From the NCBI GenBank assembly GCA_021229015.1, contig CM037788.1, positions 53,337,360 to 53,401,359 of the forward strand: a DNA stretch of 64,000 nt, given 5' to 3'. The notes under the pieces were generated by a model that was not told the DNA's origin, searched no databases, and was given only the letters and a program-made list of their open reading frames with translations. This DNA is from Solen grandis (taxonomy: Eukaryota; Mollusca; Bivalvia; Adapedonta; Solenidae). The translations under genes and the position numbers were made by a program. Shown one piece after another: positions 37,601 through 43,600 of the stretch; position 1 is the stretch's first letter, and each line of letters starts with the position of its first letter.

Positions 37601-40600
37601 GTATCTCAATAAAATAAAGGCCAAGATGATCTTTGGGCAAAATACATAAATTTTTGATGCCTTGTCTGACAGATAAGGCTTCATATTTTTTGACAAGTTG
37701 CTGTCTGTGGGTATGAAACACCTCAGTGATATTTTTAGTTGTTATAGTCTTGCTTCACATAGTGAAGTGGGAGTTATAATGGAATCATGACCTGCCCCTT
37801 CCTGTCCCTGTTAGTTATAATGGAATCATGACCTGCCCCTTACTGTCCCTGTTAGTTATAATGGAATCATGACCTGCCCCTTACTGTCCCTGTTAGTTAT
37901 AATGGAATCATGACCTGCCCCTTACTGTCCCTGTTAGTTATAATGGAATCATGACCTGCCCCTTACTGTCCCTGTTAGTTATAATGGAATCATGACCTGC
38001 CCCTTACTGTCCCTGTTAGTTATAATGGAATCATGACCTGCCCCTTACTGTCCCTGTTAGTTATAATGGAATCATGACCTGCCCCTTACTGTCCCTGTTA
38101 GTTATAATGGAATCATGACCTGCCCCTTCCTGTCCCTGTTAGTTATAATGGAATCATGACCTGCCCCTTACTGTCCCTGTTAGTTATAATGGAATCATGA
38201 CCTGCCCCTTCCTGTCCCTGTTAGTTATAATGGAATCATGACCAGCCCCTTACTGTCCCTGTTAGTTATAATGGAATCATGACCTGCCCCTTCCTGTCCC
38301 TGTTAGTTATAATGGAATCATGACCTGCCCCTTACTGTCCCTGTTAGTTATAATGGAATCATGACCTGCCCCTTCCTGTCCCTGTTAGTTATAATGGAAT
38401 CATGACCAGCCCCTTACTGTCCCTGTTAGTTATAATGGAATCATGACCTGCCCCTTCCTGTCCCTGTTAGTTATAATGGAATCATGACCTGCCCCTTCCT
38501 GTCCCTGTTAGTTATAATGGAATCATGACCAGCCCCTTACTGTCCCTGTTAGTTATAATGGAATCATGACCTGCCCCTTCCTGTCCCTGTTAGTTATAAT
38601 GGAATCATGACCTGCCCCTTCCTGTCCCTGTTAGTTATAATGGAATCACACATCTCTCTGAATAAAGAGTTTCATTCTACAACAGTAATGATTACAAAAG
38701 GTTAAGACAAAGGCCATATAGCTCCTTAAGGTCTTATTTCCTTTCCTCGCCATAAGTTTGCAACTTGCTCATACTCGGCACAATGACTGCTTATGACCAA
38801 AGAGTGTGTCATGACACTTGTCCACACAAATAAGTTTTCTCCGAGTAATCTGTTACAGATAACTCTCAGAAGTGTTTGCAAGTATCAGGGAGTTGGTTCC
38901 CTTCTTGCATTTCATACATTACAATAATGCAAGGATGCAAAAGCTAATATTAGCAACTGTTAATGGTAAATGAATGCAGGACTGGTTTCCTTCCACAGTA
39001 ATGACCACATAACCTCCAATCATGCTATCGAGAGCTTATAAATTTCTTTTACAATTGATCATTATAAATAAAAGAAAATAAACATTTTGAATTAATGACA
39101 TATTTTCTAGGACAAGGGCATGCTGGGAGTGATGGACCGGATTCTGGTCCACGGCAGCGCCCCCTGTCCACCGGCTTGGCACTTCCCCGAACATTTTTCG
39201 CAGCAGATACACACGGTGAGCATTCTTATTAATTGGTTCTTAACACTAGTGATTGGAATTGGTTAAAAAAATGTAAATTGTTAATTAGAATAATTGAACG
39301 CCGATACCAAATAGATAATTGATTAATTATCAATTGAATTGAATTCTAGATTGTAGATAGATGTCACCATTGAAATTTATCTCTTTGGTGGAAATGTAGA
39401 AATAGATCTTGGGTCGAATTCCACCAACAATAATTATAAGCGCTAAGTAATAATTAAGTACTTAGTGGCAAATTTGATTATTCTTGTTTCTCTTATAAAG
39501 ATACCTAAATATTTCATTTCTTAACAAATATTGTTAGTTTTAAAGGTAATAATTGATTTTGGCTTAGTCATTTACTTAATATTTATAAAACAGGTTTCTA
39601 CCCAGTTTACAAATTTAAGTATTTCTAAATGCTAAGTATTGTTGTTGGAATTGAGGCAGAGTGTGCACCATTTAATCAGGAGTTTGACATACATTTTGCA
39701 TTGACTTCAGCATTAGTATTAAGTAGTTACTAGATCGAAATTAGGTTGAAAAGGGGGGCAGTTAAATCATTCTGAAGTATTAGACTTGTAAAAGCCAAAT
39801 TTGCTTGAAAATTTCACCTTGTTTTAAATTCTGTGTAATAAACTAACACATATCACCATGCATTTCTTGACTTTCCTTTCATTCTTTATTTTCATAAAAC
39901 CCGTAATGTTACCATCATATCAGTTTTAGCTCGACTATTCAAAGAATAGTGAGAGCTGTCCTAGTAACCTTGGCGTCGGCGTAACACTCAAGATTAAGGT
40001 TTTGTGTGCAAATTTTTTCTATCTTCTTATATCTCCACAACCGCTTAAGGTATTCACTTGAATCTTTACAAATGTATTTTGGGTCATAATCATAGCTGAC
40101 AGACCAAGACCAATAACTCTAGCATGGATTTTTACTGAATTATTCCCCTTTCTGAACTTAGAAATTCCTTTTTAAGATAATGAGTGCAAATTGAATCTCC
40201 ACAACCATCAAAGGTATTCACTTGAAACTTCTTACTTATCTTCAGGGTCATAATTGTACACCACTTACCAAGATCCATAACTCAAGCATGGATTTAAATG
40301 AAATGATTCCCCATTTGTGACCTTAGAAGTTTTGCGTGCATATTCAGTCTCCACAACCACCAAAGGTATTCACTTGAAACTTCACACGTCTTAGGGGTCA
40401 TTATTGTTAACAGGTAATTTTATAGTTATCAGTATGTTATATAAGTGCTGGTATCATGACTTAAATTTGAAGGTGACACTTGTTATCAAAATATGTCATT
40501 CCTCTGCAGTAGTGAATTATGACTTTGAGTTCTTGATGGAGTGTAAAATATATGATAACCATGTAAATTAGCCTGATAATCATGGTGTCAGCCCTAATAA

Positions 40601-43600
40601 TTATCAAGATTAGCTGTTCACACCGATGCATCTACTAAGGGAGAAAACTCGCAGGGAGATCTCTTCATAGTTCACCCAGGCCAAGTTCAGCTGCAGCATT
40701 CCATATAAAAATACACCCATACATTCTCGAAGTCATGTTTGACACTTTGTATGCTTGTTCAGCAACATAAATGCAATGATTAGAAAAGGGCAGACACTAT
40801 CATGAAAGATTCAGCTTGGCTTTTCTTATACAATAAAACACTGAGAATAGTCGAGCACGCTGTCTCCCTGACAGCTCTTTGTCTAAAAGAAGATAACTAG
40901 CTTTCAACTGTCTGTGCTGCTCAGGCAGTTATTGAAAATATTCAGCTTGTCAAATACCAATTTATTTTTCATGAAATGAATATTGAATGAAAATGTATCT
41001 CCAAGTAAGAACAGCCATATTGTAAGTTGTGGTCAATCCATCCTTTAGTTAGGCTGTCTGTCTGTCTTTCAGTAGATCAAACCTTGTCCCTAAATCTAAG
41101 CTGAACCTTTAACTTATTAAAGTTCTAATTGCCCTTTTTGATATGAATATGAAACATTATAGACTCAATGTCTAGGTCTTGGTTTTTGTGTCACCTGCTG
41201 TAAGCAGAGGTGACACATTGTGATCACTTTTCTGTTGTTTGTCTGTCTGTCCTTCCATCTATCTGTCAGTCACACTTTTTCCATCATGCTTCAGCAGGTT
41301 ACACATGTGTTCCAGAGAACACTCTTGTATTTTATAGTCTGTGTTTGTTTGCAGCACTGGGAGGAGCACAAGTTCCCTGCCCCGTACCTGGTACAGTCGT
41401 ACTCCTGGCCGGCCATCTTGCGGGGACGTCATGTTGTGGCTATATCTCCACCTGGGACAGGGAAGACAATGTCATATCTGTACCCGCTCATCACCTTCCT
41501 GTGTGACCAAGATACCTACAAATACATGCCTTCTGGAATGGGGGTTTGTGGATTCTTAGTCATGTCATGACATAAGAAATGATACTTGTAGAAAAAATTG
41601 ATATTTGTCCCAACAACTAGGCTTTCTTTGCAAATGAAATCACTGATCACTGTCATATGTCCATACACACTTCTAGGACTGCTTGTCATAAACATCATCA
41701 GTCGAGTGGATATTTTTCGATGAGAGTATCGCTTATTATCTCCGAACTCTCTCCAGATGGCAGGGCAGCAGTGTTGATAAGGCACTTGTCATTAATGGCT
41801 TGAATGAGTCTTAACCAGAGCCGAGTTGACACTTGCATAGTAGCTTTGCTACATAATTAAGGAAATCCTGCTTCCAACCTCAATGGAAAGGACTGTTATT
41901 TTCCATTCCTGGCGGCTGCAAGCATCAGTCAGGTCTTGTTACTTTGCTAGCTTCCTTTCAAATTATATGTTATAATCACAGACATTTTTGTTTTCATCAT
42001 CAGCCTTTTGTGATCATACTTGCACCAACATGGAGCCGAGCCCTCAAAATCTACAGTATTGTTGATGTCCTTGTCCAGAACCTAATGACAATACGCTACC
42101 TTGTTGTACACGGAGGTGGTCGAGAGGAAACAATGGCTGTGAGTATGACATGGTTGCAGTTTCATTAGAAAGCATTAGGACTAGGGCAAATACTGAATAA
42201 TTAAACATTGAAGCAAACAGAAGTGGAATGAATTCATATAATAGAAACACAAATCAAATATCACCATTCTTTGTAACGTAATTACAAGAGAAAAAATCTG
42301 AAATGTGGAAACATTTTTTGTACAAAAGTTACAATTTTGTAATAAACAAAAATATGCTTTCCAACTGAAAAAAGTTATTAGGCTGAATAGAAAATAGAAA
42401 TTAACTCATATTAAATTATAATTTATAATGGATAATGGGATGTTTTTCAGTGCACATTGATCAATGGGTGTGAGATCCTGATAGCCACGCCCCCCAGCCT
42501 GAGACGTATACTGGACAAAAAATACACAGACCTCCGCAGACTGTGCCACCTGGTGAGTATCCTGTAGTCTACCAGACTTTAGATCAGAGAAATAAAACCA
42601 GTAGAACAACCATTAACTGTGTTGTTTCTTGACTGTTAAGATATCATTTTATTATACTCCTAAAGGGTTTTCCTTAAGAGGCTGCTGGCGGCAGATTTTA
42701 CCTGGCCGGCAATGGGAATAATAGAACCTCCAGACCTCCCTGACTCCTACAATTTATAATGAGCCTTCTACTCTTAAGGAAAACCCTGCCCCCGCATCAC
42801 AGAAGGGGCTATATAGGTATAGTTCTCATCACGTCCTGTCAGGTATAATAATGGATTTACAACAAATACAGTGTAAAACCAGACCAGCTTGCAAAGGGTC
42901 TTATTCTATTTACTGTCATCAGAACCAAGGAGATCATGACATGAGGGACCACTGTTTAGTTTGTATAATGGATATAGCTTTCAATTCTATGTGGCTAGGC
43001 TTTCAGTCCTATGTGGCTAGGCTTTCAGTCCTATGTGGCTAGGCTTTCAGTCCTATGTGGCTAGCATTGTGCAAAATGGTGTGCCTGAGGATGATGAGAT
43101 GATGAGTTAATTGCTTCATGCAGGTGATAGATGATGCAGACCAGCTGCTACGGACATTCTGTGCTGACGTTCAGGACATCCTCAGCAAGTACAAGACCGT
43201 TGTGTCAGAGAACCTTAAGAACATAGAGTGTCCACGGCAACTGTTGGTGTTCGGGGCCCAGTGGAACACAGCTGTGGAACAGTTTATGAAGAATTGTCTC
43301 AGTCGACCTTTACTTATCATCACCTCGGCAACAGAGGCTTCCCTGTATGGGAAAGTGAAACAGGTGATAGAACTTTGCTGGCACTCTTAAATATCTGTTG
43401 TATTGAGTGTCCTACCAGTGTAAGGCTAAATAAAAATTTGTATGTGAATAGATAGCAATATGGAGATTATGCACCTCACTGGTAGGAGACTTATGTGTTC
43501 CAAGCAACACCATTGACTTGTTTATTATAACCTTCCCTTCATGTTAATTATATTTTTGAATGATTTCCTACTCAGGTGTGTAAAATTCCCAAAATTATCA

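Noticed and set aside
37773..38648. CRISPR-like array
   Set aside because: Repeats are contiguous with no unique spacers, and the DNA is animal.
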